Assembly: GCA_036658435.1 (NCBI GenBank)
Contig: JAVXEO010000008.1
Coordinates: 1-49,729 of the forward strand
DNA length: 49,729 nucleotides
Reading direction: 5' to 3'
DNA from: DIGJ01 sp036658435
Lineage (GTDB): Bacteria > Bacillota > Clostridia > Lachnospirales > Lachnospiraceae
Part shown: positions 41,738 to 49,729 of the stretch, piece after piece
Position numbering within the stretch: position 1 is the first letter of the stretch
Layout of the letters: each line of letters starts with the position of its first letter
Notes under the pieces: model-generated
Told to the model about the DNA's origin: nothing
The model's input: the letters and a program-made list of their open reading frames with translations, nothing else
Databases searched by the model: none
Translations under genes and position numbers: made by a program

Positions 41738-43828
41738 CTATACTCTATTCTCAAATAGTTGTAAAGGGCGGTTTAATTCCTCTGTTCCCGGAAGTACAAA
41801 CTTTCCCTCTTTTACAATAAAAATTGTTTCCCCATTTTTTTTATGCACCAGAATGTCTCCCAGCTCATTATAAGGAATCGTAATGTCTGTATGACAGTTA
41901 AAATACGCTTTTTCCATATTGGTCTTTCTTTGTGCGGAACAGGTATTTTCTTTTGCAGTCATTTCCTTACCATCTGGATTATAGGTCTTCATATCTTCAC
42001 TCATTTTAAAGCAGGTATCTCCTACTGCAAAATGAGGTCCCGTCTTTTCTGCAATTAAAATAGGCAGCAATGGAGAAATTCCGTATTTCTTTCCCATTAC
42101 ATATGCCGTTGTGTTGGTTCCAATTGCAAATTCACCAATTGGCAGGGTATCGTGCTGGTACAATATATTTTCTTTTATATATTTCTTATTTTCCTCTTCT
42201 TTTTCAAAATTCCTGCAAGTATATTCTATAATTTTTCCATCTTCAAAGACAAGTTCCAAATCTATAAAATTAAGTCCTTGTAAAAACACCTCCGTAACAT
42301 GAAGAACTCCCTGGGTTCCCTCCAGCTTAGGAGAGGTAAAGACTTCTCCCACCGGAATATTAACATCTGCCAGACAATTTTCAAAGTTTGTTTCCTGTTC
42401 CGGGTGGTTAATTTTTTGCATTTGAACCTTTAAGCTGGTTCTATTTTTTCCTTTGCCGGTTATGGTAACAAATTCTCCCTGATCCAATGCGTCAATCATA
42501 TCCTGTTGAATTTTTTTATACATTTTCATATCTAAGGTGTTAACTTTTACCGTTTCCGCAAAAATTTCTTTAAACTGTGCTCCAATTTCAGGAATCGGAT
42601 AATCAATCATTGTAAAGCTGATTTCATCATTTTTTAAATATTTATTTGATAATATACTAAATTCTCTCTGGTATTCAACTGAAAGTTTCTGCTGTTTATC
42701 TGTTAAATTAAATGCGTTCTCTTTGTTTTTCGGTGTAAATGGGGTTTCTCCAAAAGTTCCAATGACAGCCGGGCCGGCAAATTTTGATGCCATCTCTTTC
42801 ATAGACTCATAAACAGACTTGGTTACTGCTAATTTGCGATCATTAAATGCCTTATCCATATACAATGCATTATCGAAACGATGATCATAATCATATTGTT
42901 TATTTGCACTGCTTCCATGAAATCCTATTTTTAGGTTTTGTTTTTTGTGGATGCTGCTAACAGCGGCTCTGTAAATCACTGTTTTTAATCCCATTTTTTC
43001 AAACTGTCCTATAGCAGCTTTTACCATACGCTCAAAACCCAAATTATAGCGAATATTTACCACTTCTTTTTTTGACAAATCAATTTTATAGTTTTCAAAT
43101 CCAAGGCGATAGCCTTCTGTAAAAGTAGCTGCCATTTTTTCAATTTCTTCTTCCGGACAGGCATTTAAAAACTCTGCAATTTTTAATTCATTTTCTGTAA
43201 TGTATTCTCCAAAATAATAAAGATAGCGAAGGTCTCTTAAATTTTCTTTTTCTATAATATCAACGGCAAAGGTAAGCTTCGGATTTAATAATTCCTGCAT
43301 GCGCCTTTCCAGGGTAATATCACTATAATCACTAAAAAAATAATAAATGGCAGATTTCATGGATTTGTATGTTTTTCCATCCTCTTCCTCCATTAAATTA
43401 TAGATTTCAATGAACAGTTCTCCTGTGATTGTAATATCAAATAAACGGCTTTCAAATGCATAGGCTATACAGCCTCTGATTTCTGTATATAGAAAACTAA
43501 GCAACTGACCATATTCTTTATCAAAACAGGAAACGGCATAATCCGGATTTCCGTAGCTCTTCTCATAAGCCGCTCCCAATATATCACCATATAAATCTTT
43601 ATTCATTTTCTGTAGTTTTTCAATGGAAAAAGTGCGAAGTTCTCCACTTTCTACCCAATCATACACTTGCTTTATGCTCATGAAAAATTTTGCTGTTTTC
43701 ACAAAATAGTCTTGATACTTTTCTTTGACACCACAATCATAGATAATTTCCTGAATACGTTCCATAGAGAGTTCATATCGTTCCATAACCTGTTCATTTT
43801 CTTCTTTTATCCGATCTTGACCACTCAT
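41738..43828 (-). CDS. M29-family aminopeptidase with long N-terminal extension
   Basis: The C-terminal ~400 residues match the AmpS/AmpII (M29) metallo-aminopeptidase family: metal and catalytic residues in IPVGEVFTSPKLEGTQGVLHV, LPIGEFAIGTNT and IAEKTGPHFAVGDTC, with a His near the C-terminus (NCHTDITIPY). The first ~290 residues are a helical region absent from the classical ~410-residue enzymes; I do not recognise it. The start is ATG 43828 (MSGQDRIKEE), with GGGAGA just upstream; an ATG four codons earlier lacks a good ribosome site. It is followed by purE. Cytosolic peptide degradation is likely. Confidence 0.88.
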   Translation of the reverse strand: MSGQDRIKEENEQVMERYELSMERIQEIIYDCGVKEKYQDYFVKTAKFFMSIKQVYDWVESGELRTFSIEKLQKMNKDLYGDILGAAYEKSYGNPDYAVSCFDKEYGQLLSFLYTEIRGCIAYAFESRLFDITITGELFIEIYNLMEEEDGKTYKSMKSAIYYFFSDYSDITLERRMQELLNPKLTFAVDIIEKENLRDLRYLYYFGEYITENELKIAEFLNACPEEEIEKMAATFTEGYRLGFENYKIDLSKKEVVNIRYNLGFERMVKAAIGQFEKMGLKTVIYRAAVSSIHKKQNLKIGFHGSSANKQYDYDHRFDNALYMDKAFNDRKLAVTKSVYESMKEMASKFAGPAVIGTFGETPFTPKNKENAFNLTDKQQKLSVEYQREFSILSNKYLKNDEISFTMIDYPIPEIGAQFKEIFAETVKVNTLDMKMYKKIQQDMIDALDQGEFVTITGKGKNRTSLKVQMQKINHPEQETNFENCLADVNIPVGEVFTSPKLEGTQGVLHVTEVFLQGLNFIDLELVFEDGKIIEYTCRNFEKEEENKKYIKENILYQHDTLPIGEFAIGTNTTAYVMGKKYGISPLLPILIAEKTGPHFAVGDTCFKMSEDMKTYNPDGKEMTAKENTCSAQRKTNMEKAYFNCHTDITIPYNELGDILVHKKNGETIFIVKEGKFVLPGTEELNRPLQLFENRV

Positions 43829-43883
43829 TTTTTCTCCCATCTGCCTGCTTTAGCCGGACCTTATATTTAATTTCTTTTTCTAC

Positions 43884-43912
43884 AAAAATAGCGCGAAAAT
43901 AAATTTCACGCT
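43884..43912 (-). terminator. terminator of RNase P RNA
   Basis: AGCGTGAAA and TTTCGCGCT (one G-U) form a 9-bp stem on the minus strand (43890-43912), followed by ATTTTTG. Confidence 0.85.
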
Positions 43913-43924
43913 TTCTGATAAAAT

Positions 43925-44286
43925 AATGAGCAGCACTATAAGCCGGGTTCTGTATCAAATGATCATCTATCTGGTCCTGATGTTGCCACCAGGCTCAAGC
44001 GACCTACCCGAAAACACGACGGGCCGCCGTATCGTTTTCTATTCGGTCTTGCTTCGAATGGGGTTTACATATGCCCTATCTGTTACCAAATAGGCGGTGA
44101 GCTCTTACCTCGCCATTCCACCCTTACCACAGAATACAACGTATTCTTCCGGCGGTATATTTCTGTTGCACTTTCCTTAGGGTCACCCCCACCGGACGTT
44201 ATCCGGCATCCTGCCCTGTGAAGCCCGGACTTTCCTCACCTGTGGCCTTTCGACACTTACAGGCGCGATCATCTGTGCTACTCATC
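43925..44286 (-). ncRNA. rnpB: RNase P RNA (bacterial)
   Basis: The catalytic RNA of tRNA 5' maturation, about 362 bases. Recognisable conserved parts on the minus strand are GAGGAAAGTCCGGGC (P4/CR I), GTAAACCCC, GGTGGCAACATCAGG-like loop, AGATAGATGATC and the 3' ACAGAACCCGGCTTA. The ends are set by helix P1: GATGAGTAGCAC pairs with GTGCTGCTCATT. The predicted start agrees with the promoter at 44293-44321. Confidence 0.97.
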
Positions 44287-44292
44287 TTTGCC

Positions 44293-44321
44293 ATTTTATC
44301 ACTCATTTCCCTTCTTGTAAA
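44293..44321 (-). promoter_or_regulatory. promoter of rnpB
   Basis: TTTACA (44316-44321), 17 bases, TAAAAT (44293-44298) on the minus strand; start about seven bases later coincides with P1 of the RNA. Confidence 0.8.
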
Positions 44322-44351
44322 CTAATATTTCAAAATTATCCTTTCATTTTA

Positions 44352-44375
44352 TATAGAGTTGTGCTATACTCTATA
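44352..44375 (+). promoter_or_regulatory. inverted repeat over the likely typA -10 region
   Basis: TATAGAGT and ACTCTATA (44352-44359, 44368-44375) are perfect arms 8 bases apart, overlapping TATACT (44365-44370). The -35 is weak. Downstream a second 9-bp pair (44395-44403 with 44412-44420) lies in the leader. Regulator unknown. Confidence 0.5.
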
Positions 44376-44457
44376 AGTTGTACATTGTAATAGGTGATTA
44401 AAATGTGTTATTTTTAATCATAAAATCATTCGCATTAAGAAATAGGAGAGCGTTTTT

Positions 44458-46296
44458 ATGAAACAGAAGAGAGAAGATATTCGTAATATTGCGATTATTG
44501 CTCACGTAGACCACGGTAAAACAACTTTAGTTGATGAACTTTTAAAACAAAGCGGTGTATTCCGCACAAATCAGGCAGTTGTAGAAAGAGTTATGGATTC
44601 CAACGATATTGAAAGAGAACGAGGTATCACTATTCTTTCAAAAAATACAGCCATCTATTATAAAGATACAAAAATTAATATTATAGATACTCCCGGACAT
44701 GCTGACTTTGGCGGCGAAGTAGAACGTGTTCTTAAAATGGTAAATGGTGTTGTTTTAGTTGTAGATGCTTTTGAAGGTGCTATGCCACAGACAAAGTTTG
44801 TTTTAAAGAAAGCATTAGAACTTAGTCTTCCGGTAATCGTTTGTATTAATAAAATTGATCGTCCAGAAGCAAGACCAAATGAAGTAATTGATGAAGTATT
44901 GGAATTGTTTATTGATTTAGAAGCAAACGATGAACAGCTTGACTGTCCTTTTGTATTTGCCTCTGCTAAATCAGGTGTTGCCTGCCTTGATTTAAATCAG
45001 ACTCCAACCAATATGCAGCCCCTTTTTGAAACAATTTTAGACTATATTCCTGCTCCGGAAGGAGATCCGGATGCGAGTACACAGCTTTTAATCAGTACCA
45101 TTGATTATAATGAATATGTGGGCCGTATCGGTGTTGGTAAAATAGATAATGGAACTATAAAAGTAAATCAAGATGTACTTTTATTAAATGAACACGATCC
45201 AAGTAAGCGGAAGCGTGTCAAAATCAGTAAATTATATGAATTTGATGGATTAAAGAAAGTAGAAGTAGAAGAATCTACCATTGGATCCATTGTTGCTATT
45301 TCCGGTATTCCAGACATCCACATTGGAGATACCATTTGTTCCCCTGAGAATCCACAGGCACTTCCTTTCCAGAAGATTTCTGAACCAACCATCGCTATGG
45401 AATTTGTGGTAAATGATTCTCCTTTAGCTGGTCAAGAAGGTAAGTTTATTACTTCCCGTCACTTAAGAGACCGTCTATTCCGGGAATTGAACACGGATGT
45501 AAGTTTACGTGTGGAAGAAACCGATACGGCAGACTGTTTTAAGGTTTCCGGACGTGGTGAACTTCATTTATCCGTATTAATAGAGAATATGCGCCGTGAA
45601 GGTTTTGAATTTGCTGTAAGTAAAGCAGAGGTTCTCTATCATTATGATGATCGAAATCGTAAATTAGAACCAATGGAGCGTACTTTTGTTGATGTTCCGG
45701 AAGAATTTGCCGGAAATGTTATTGAAAAGTTAAGCCAGAGAAAAGGGGAGTTACAGGGTATGTCCATGGCAAACGGCGGATATACCAGACTTGAGTTTTT
45801 AATTCCTTCCAGAGGTTTAATTGGTTACCGTGGTGAATTTATGACGGACACCAAAGGGAATGGTATTATTAATTCAACCTTTGAAGAATATTCTCCATTC
45901 AAAGGAGAAATTCAATATAGAAAGCAAGGTTCTATTATTGCTTATGAATCTGGTGAAACCATTGCCTATGGTTTATTTAATGCACAAGAACGTGGTACTC
46001 TTTTTGTCAGTGCTGGTGAAAAAGTATATGCCGGTATGATTATCGGACAAAATGGCAAGCAGGAAGACATTGAAGTAAACGTATGTAAACGAAAACAGCT
46101 TACCAATACACGAGCTTCCGGTTCCGATGATTCTTTGAAATTAACAACTCCTAGAATTTTAAGTTTGGAACAGGCTCTTGAATATATTGATACCGATGAA
46201 TATCTGGAAATTACTCCGGAAAGTCTTCGTCTTCGTAAGAAGATTTTAGATCCAACTGCCAGAATGCGTTCGAAACGTGGTAACGGTGGAAAGTAG
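44458..46296 (+). CDS. typA: translational GTPase TypA/BipA
   Basis: A ribosome-associated GTPase of the EF-G superfamily, involved in 50S assembly and stress/cold growth. It is 612 residues. G motifs are IIAHVDHGKTTLVDELL, RERGITILSKN, DTPGHADFGGEVERVL, CINKIDRPEARP and SAKSG. Domains II, III and V and the BipA-specific C-terminus (SRGLIGYRGEFMTDTKG, KKILDPTARMRSKRG-like end) are complete. AGGAGA lies 8 bases before the ATG. It is monocistronic with a strong terminator. Confidence 0.97.
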   Translation: MKQKREDIRNIAIIAHVDHGKTTLVDELLKQSGVFRTNQAVVERVMDSNDIERERGITILSKNTAIYYKDTKINIIDTPGHADFGGEVERVLKMVNGVVLVVDAFEGAMPQTKFVLKKALELSLPVIVCINKIDRPEARPNEVIDEVLELFIDLEANDEQLDCPFVFASAKSGVACLDLNQTPTNMQPLFETILDYIPAPEGDPDASTQLLISTIDYNEYVGRIGVGKIDNGTIKVNQDVLLLNEHDPSKRKRVKISKLYEFDGLKKVEVEESTIGSIVAISGIPDIHIGDTICSPENPQALPFQKISEPTIAMEFVVNDSPLAGQEGKFITSRHLRDRLFRELNTDVSLRVEETDTADCFKVSGRGELHLSVLIENMRREGFEFAVSKAEVLYHYDDRNRKLEPMERTFVDVPEEFAGNVIEKLSQRKGELQGMSMANGGYTRLEFLIPSRGLIGYRGEFMTDTKGNGIINSTFEEYSPFKGEIQYRKQGSIIAYESGETIAYGLFNAQERGTLFVSAGEKVYAGMIIGQNGKQEDIEVNVCKRKQLTNTRASGSDDSLKLTTPRILSLEQALEYIDTDEYLEITPESLRLRKKILDPTARMRSKRGNGGK

Positions 46297-46344
46297 ATTT
46301 TGTATAGAATAGAAGGCATGCACACCCACGGCGGATCGTTTTTA

Positions 46345-46390
46345 TAAAAAGACACCCCACATATGATAAAGTATGTGGGGTGTCTTTTTA
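46345..46390. terminator. bidirectional terminator between typA and glnA
   Basis: A perfect 18-bp stem (46346-46363 with 46372-46389) with A- and T-rich ends. It overlaps the glnA stop codon (46388-46390), so it ends both convergent transcripts. Confidence 0.92.
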
Positions 46391-48499
46391 TACTTCAAAT
46401 AACATATCTCCATAAGCCGGTACCGGCCAAAAGTTTTTATCAACTACCGTTTCCAGAATATCAACGGGTGCCCGCAGCTCTCCCATTGCCTTAAATACAA
46501 CATCTTTAAAATATTCTGCCTGCAGTTTTTCATTTTCTATTTCACCTGCATGAGCATTTACTTTCTTTAAATTTTCATATGCTTTCTTTGTTTCCCCAAG
46601 TAAAGATGATATTTCTCGCAATAGACTAATTTGCACTGAAATGTCTGCCTCGGCACAGGCATTTCGAATCTCATTAATAGATTTTGCAAGCTCTGTTGTG
46701 TAGCGAATCACGGACGGTATGTATTTTTTGCTTGCCATATCCATCATGGTTTTTGCCTCAATATTAATTGCTTTGGAATAGGCTTCATAATGAATCTCTG
46801 CTCTGGATTCCAGTTCTGTTCTGGATAAAACATGTTGTCTTTCATAAATTTTAACCGTCTGTTCCTGGGTAAGAAAAGGAATTGCATCCACCATGGTTTT
46901 AACATTGGGAAGTCCTCGTCTTTTAGCTTCTTCTACCCATTCCTCTGAATACCCATTTCCATTAAAAATAATTCTCTGATGTTCCGATAAGGTTCGTTTA
47001 ATCAGGTCGTGAACCGCAAGATCAAAGTCCGATGCCTTTTCCAGTTCATCTGCCATATCAGACAAGGTATCTGCCACAATCGTATTCAATGCCGTATTGG
47101 GTTCTGCTACGGAAAGAGCCGAAGCTACCATACGAAATTCAAATTTATTTCCGGTAAATGCAAATGGTGATGTACGGTTTCTGTCCGTTGCATCTTTTCT
47201 AAAATCCGGGAGTGTATTCACTCCAGTCATCAGCCTTCCACCTTGTTTACTTGATTTTGCCTCACCGGTTTCAATTAGCTGCGCAACCACATCTTCTAAC
47301 TGTTCTCCCAGATAAATGGAAATAATTGCTGGAGGTGCTTCATCCGCTCCAAGTCGATGGTCATTTCCAGGATTTGATGCAGATAAGCGCAGTAATCCTG
47401 CATTTTCATCCACTGCCTTTATGACTGCTGATAAAAATAGAAGAAATTGAATATTTTCATGTGGAGTTTTTCCCGGATCCAATAAATTTCTTCCGGTATT
47501 GGTAATCAGGGACCAATTATCATGTTTGCCAGAGCCATTAACACCGGCAAATGGTTTTTCATGCAGCAGACATTCCAGATCATGCCGCTTCGCAACTTTT
47601 TTCATTAATTCCATAATCAATTGGTTATGGTCCGTTGCAATATTGGCTGTAGAATAAATTGGTGCCATTTCATGCTGTGCCGGTGCCGCCTCATTGTGTT
47701 GTGTCTTGGCAAGAATTCCAAGTTTCCAGCATTCCATATTTAATTCCTTCATAAAGGAAGCTACTCTTTCCTTGATGGATCCAAAATAATGATCGTCCAA
47801 TTCCTGGCCTTTGGGAGGCATGGCTCCAAATAAGGTTCTACCAGTAAAAATAAGGTCATCTCGTTTTAGGTATTTTTCACGATCAATAAGAAAATATTCT
47901 TGTTCTGCACCCACAGAGCAGGATACATTATCTACCTCATCATGTCCAAAAAGCTTTAAAATACGAACTGCCTGGTTGTCCACCGCCTCCATAGAACGAA
48001 GAAGGGGTGTTTTTTTATCCAGTGCTTCTCCTGTATAAGCACAGAATGCCGTAGGGATACAAAGCGTCACTCCTGCTGCATCCTCTTTTAGAAATGCAGG
48101 TGATGTGCAGTCCCATGCTGTATATCCTCTTGCTTCAAAAGTTGCACGAAGTCCTCCGGAAGGAAAAGAAGATGCGTCCGGTTCTCCTTTCACTAACTCT
48201 TTACCGGAAAATTCTAAAATTACATTTCCATCTCCCGTTGGTGAAATAAAAGAATCGTGTTTCTCTGCTGTAATTCCAGTCATTGGCTGAAACCAATGTG
48301 AATAATGTGTTGCACCACGTTCCAATGCCCATTCTTTCATAGCATGGGCTACGGCTCCTGCAATTTCTGTATCCAAATCCTTATCTTTTTCAATAATTTC
48401 CTTCAATTTTTTGTAAAGAGGCTTTGGAAGTCGTTCCCTCATTACGGCATCATTAAATACGTCTTTGGCAAATACCTGTTCAATCACATTCTTTTCCAT
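46388..48499 (-). CDS. glnA: glutamine synthetase, type III
   Basis: ATP-dependent amidation of glutamate by the large GSIII (GlnN) form, 703 residues; the family forms dodecamers and lacks adenylylation. Visible signatures are the metal/Glu-binding VGAEQEYFLIDRE, NGSGKHDNWSLI, NDHRLGADEAPPAII and RTSPFAFTGNKFEFRMV, with the GSIII-specific N-terminus FNDAVMRERLPKPLYKKL. GGAAGG lies before the ATG. A hairpin at 48526-48561 occupies the leader just before the gene. Main ammonia-assimilation enzyme; no GlnR/GlnB gene is near. Confidence 0.96.
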   Translation of the reverse strand: MEKNVIEQVFAKDVFNDAVMRERLPKPLYKKLKEIIEKDKDLDTEIAGAVAHAMKEWALERGATHYSHWFQPMTGITAEKHDSFISPTGDGNVILEFSGKELVKGEPDASSFPSGGLRATFEARGYTAWDCTSPAFLKEDAAGVTLCIPTAFCAYTGEALDKKTPLLRSMEAVDNQAVRILKLFGHDEVDNVSCSVGAEQEYFLIDREKYLKRDDLIFTGRTLFGAMPPKGQELDDHYFGSIKERVASFMKELNMECWKLGILAKTQHNEAAPAQHEMAPIYSTANIATDHNQLIMELMKKVAKRHDLECLLHEKPFAGVNGSGKHDNWSLITNTGRNLLDPGKTPHENIQFLLFLSAVIKAVDENAGLLRLSASNPGNDHRLGADEAPPAIISIYLGEQLEDVVAQLIETGEAKSSKQGGRLMTGVNTLPDFRKDATDRNRTSPFAFTGNKFEFRMVASALSVAEPNTALNTIVADTLSDMADELEKASDFDLAVHDLIKRTLSEHQRIIFNGNGYSEEWVEEAKRRGLPNVKTMVDAIPFLTQEQTVKIYERQHVLSRTELESRAEIHYEAYSKAINIEAKTMMDMASKKYIPSVIRYTTELAKSINEIRNACAEADISVQISLLREISSLLGETKKAYENLKKVNAHAGEIENEKLQAEYFKDVVFKAMGELRAPVDILETVVDKNFWPVPAYGDMLFEV

Positions 48500-48525
48500 C
48501 TTCTTTTACCTTCCTTATTTTGTAA

Positions 48526-48561
48526 AAAGACATTCTCCTTTATTACTTTGAGAATGTCTTT
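48526..48561 (-). terminator. hairpin between mscS and glnA: terminator or glnA attenuator
   Basis: A perfect 12-bp stem (48526-48537 with 48550-48561) followed on the minus strand by TTTTTACA, only 27 bases before the glnA ATG. No promoter fits between it and glnA, so glnA transcripts must read through it. Confidence 0.75.
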
Positions 48562-48663
48562 ATTCATGTTGCTATTCTAGTAAAAAATACCACTCTTTTT
48601 TTAAAAAGAAAAGCATATTTTTATTATTTTTATTGTTTTTTTTATATCTTGATTTTTTTAGTA

Positions 48664-49548
48664 TCAATTGATACTCTCGCCCTTCATATTCACATCCAAT
48701 TGATTAAATGGCATTACAATTTTATTTTCATCAAAACTTTCTTTTATGTCTTCCAATAGTTTCCATTTTAGTTTCCAGTAGTCTTCTTTTTTTGTCCACA
48801 TACGAAGACCCATTGAAATACCATTGTTTGTAAAATTATCTACATAAATATCAAGGGGTTCCTCTTTCAGTATTTCACTCTGGCTTTCAAGAAGTTCCCT
48901 AAGTATTTGTTTTACCTTTTTAATGTCACACTGATAGGAAACCGAAATAATTAAATCCAAACGTCTTACCTCTTCATTTGTAACATTTACAATGTTTGAG
49001 TTAGAAAGTCCTCCATTGGGAATCACAACCTTTCGATTATCAATGGTTAATAAACGTGTATAAAACACATCAATACTAGTCACGGTTCCTTCCGTTGCAT
49101 CCGCAATAATATAATCACCAATTCGAAAGGGCTTCATTATTAAAATCATAACTCCCCCTGCAAAGTTAGATAAGCTACCCTGTAACGCCAGTCCTATAGT
49201 AAGTCCAGCTGAGCCCACGACTGCTGCCAGAGAACTTGTCTGCACCCCTAATATTCCAATTACAATCACAACTAAGAAAACATTTAAGGAAATTCCAATT
49301 AAGGAAAGCAAAAACTTTCTAACACCTTCATCCATATTAGATTGTTTAAATACTTTTTCTAATAATTTTTTTAACCATTTTACCAGTCGTTTTCCTATAA
49401 TATAGCAAAGAAAAGCTGCTACTATTTTTGCAAAAAAGCTTTTAACCTCCAGCTCCGTGGGAAGAACTCTCTGTAACCAGCCAAAGAATCTACCAATTTC
49501 AGGGGTTTCCTTTACTGTTTTCGCTAAAAATCCCAGCCTATCATACAT
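48664..49548 (-). CDS. small-conductance mechanosensitive channel (MscS family)
   Basis: An osmotic-release channel of 294 residues. Hydrophobic segments lie near 37-55 and 83-103. The pore helix (about 107-135) is VVGSAGLTIGLALQGSLSNFAGG, here named in parts: GLTIGLALQGSLSNFA. The cytoplasmic beta domain begins FRIGDYI with GTVTSIDVFYTRLLTIDNRKVVIPN. The start overlaps the stop of the upstream repeat protein by 8 bases (ATG inside AATGTATGA), so translation is coupled. Confidence 0.94.
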   Translation of the reverse strand: MYDRLGFLAKTVKETPEIGRFFGWLQRVLPTELEVKSFFAKIVAAFLCYIIGKRLVKWLKKLLEKVFKQSNMDEGVRKFLLSLIGISLNVFLVVIVIGILGVQTSSLAAVVGSAGLTIGLALQGSLSNFAGGVMILIMKPFRIGDYIIADATEGTVTSIDVFYTRLLTIDNRKVVIPNGGLSNSNIVNVTNEEVRRLDLIISVSYQCDIKKVKQILRELLESQSEILKEEPLDIYVDNFTNNGISMGLRMWTKKEDYWKLKWKLLEDIKESFDENKIVMPFNQLDVNMKGESIN

Positions 49549-49729
49549 TCAAATTCTTACCTTTCTCAGATACCTCTTTTTTTTCGATTTTCTCCGGTTT
49601 TACCACTTTCGTCTCGATTGCTTCCGGTTTGACCGCTTTCGTCTCGATTTTCTCCGCTTTGACCGCCTTCGTCTCGATTTTCTCCGGTTTTACCACTTTC
49701 GTCTCGATTGCTTCCGCTTTGACCGCCTT
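49541..49729 (-). CDS. C-terminus of a Lys/Glu-rich repeat protein, N-terminus beyond window
   Basis: The last 62 residues are visible. They consist of five 10-residue repeats (KAVKAEAIET, KVVKPEKIET, KAVKAEKIET, KAVKPEAIET, KVVKPEKIEK) and a short tail KEVSEKGKNLNV. Its stop overlaps the mscS start by 8 bases. The segment is highly charged and without hydrophobic residues beyond Ile/Val, so it is probably extended or helical. The rest of the protein, and hence its function, is not visible. The coupling to mscS suggests a role connected with the envelope, but this is weak. Confidence 0.8.
   Translation of the reverse strand, partial: KAVKAEAIETKVVKPEKIETKAVKAEKIETKAVKPEAIETKVVKPEKIEKKEVSEKGKNLNV
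49580..49729 (-). repeat. 30-bp in-frame tandem repeat, five copies
   Basis: Five units of 30 bases encode K-[AV]-V-K-[AP]-E-[AK]-I-E-[TK]. Units 2 and 5 (from the window edge) are identical at DNA level except in their last codons, while units 1 and 4 share the A-I-E ending. The order therefore suggests duplication of a two-unit block. It is richer in G+C than the flanking genes and continues past the window end. Confidence 0.92.

Noticed and set aside
49580..49729. CRISPR array
   Set aside because: Repeats are contiguous 30-bp units without spacers and encode an open frame.

Overview
The window looks like a chromosomal segment of a low-GC anaerobic Firmicute, most likely a Clostridia/Lachnospiraceae-type organism. 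This rests on A/T-rich sequence with strong Shine-Dalgarno sites, sigma-A promoters (TTGACA-17-TATAAT), a Val/Leu-type T-box leader, a Rex redox regulator, ferredoxin-linked indolepyruvate oxidoreductase, a membrane pyrophosphatase, a type III glutamine synthetase and a DUF5685/J-domain neighbourhood. I see no phage, insertion sequence or CRISPR array. Almost all genes are on the minus strand; the plus-strand exceptions are one ABC-F gene, leuCD, one tRNA-Gly and typA.

1-7.95 kb: a tight minus-strand run from a consensus promoter at 7921-7949: rex, a coiled-coil protein, acpS, the NAD(P)H-hydrate repair enzyme, alr, a mazF-like toxin with no antitoxin, a CBS-domain membrane protein, and a PAS sensor kinase-like protein cut by the window edge. 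The kinase-like protein has Asn where the phosphoacceptor His should be. 7.97-15 kb: a sodium:solute symporter, then an arylpyruvate cluster (paaK, iorA, iorB, paaK, ACT protein) linking aromatic 2-oxo acids, aryl-CoAs and aryl acids. 15.2-17.3 kb: a plus-strand ABC-F gene with a perfect promoter and a terminator.

17.3-27.6 kb: amino-acid biosynthesis. A T-box leader controls leuB-ilvD-ilvB-serC-serA; its T-box base and specifier loop fit tRNA-Val best. A GC-rich array of hairpins sits between the T-box terminator and leuB. A LysR gene lies divergent from leuCD, with a palindromic candidate operator between them. 27.6-34.9 kb: a divergent ABC-F protein, leuS with a hairpin-bearing leader, rlmH with a long A/T-rich leader, and hppA (K+-dependent type).

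35.0-40.9 kb: a compact six-gene minus-strand operon of uncertain purpose: zinc-ribbon membrane protein, DUF5685 protein with two Asp-rich motifs, J-domain protein with a Cys-rich tail, membrane GGDEF protein, PAS-only protein, galM. It is the best candidate here for an undescribed system. 40.9-44.5 kb: tRNA-Gly(GCC), purE, an enlarged M29-type aminopeptidase and the RNase P RNA. 44.4-49.7 kb: typA, glutamine synthetase III, an MscS channel, and the C-terminus of a Lys/Glu-rich protein made of 10-residue repeats.
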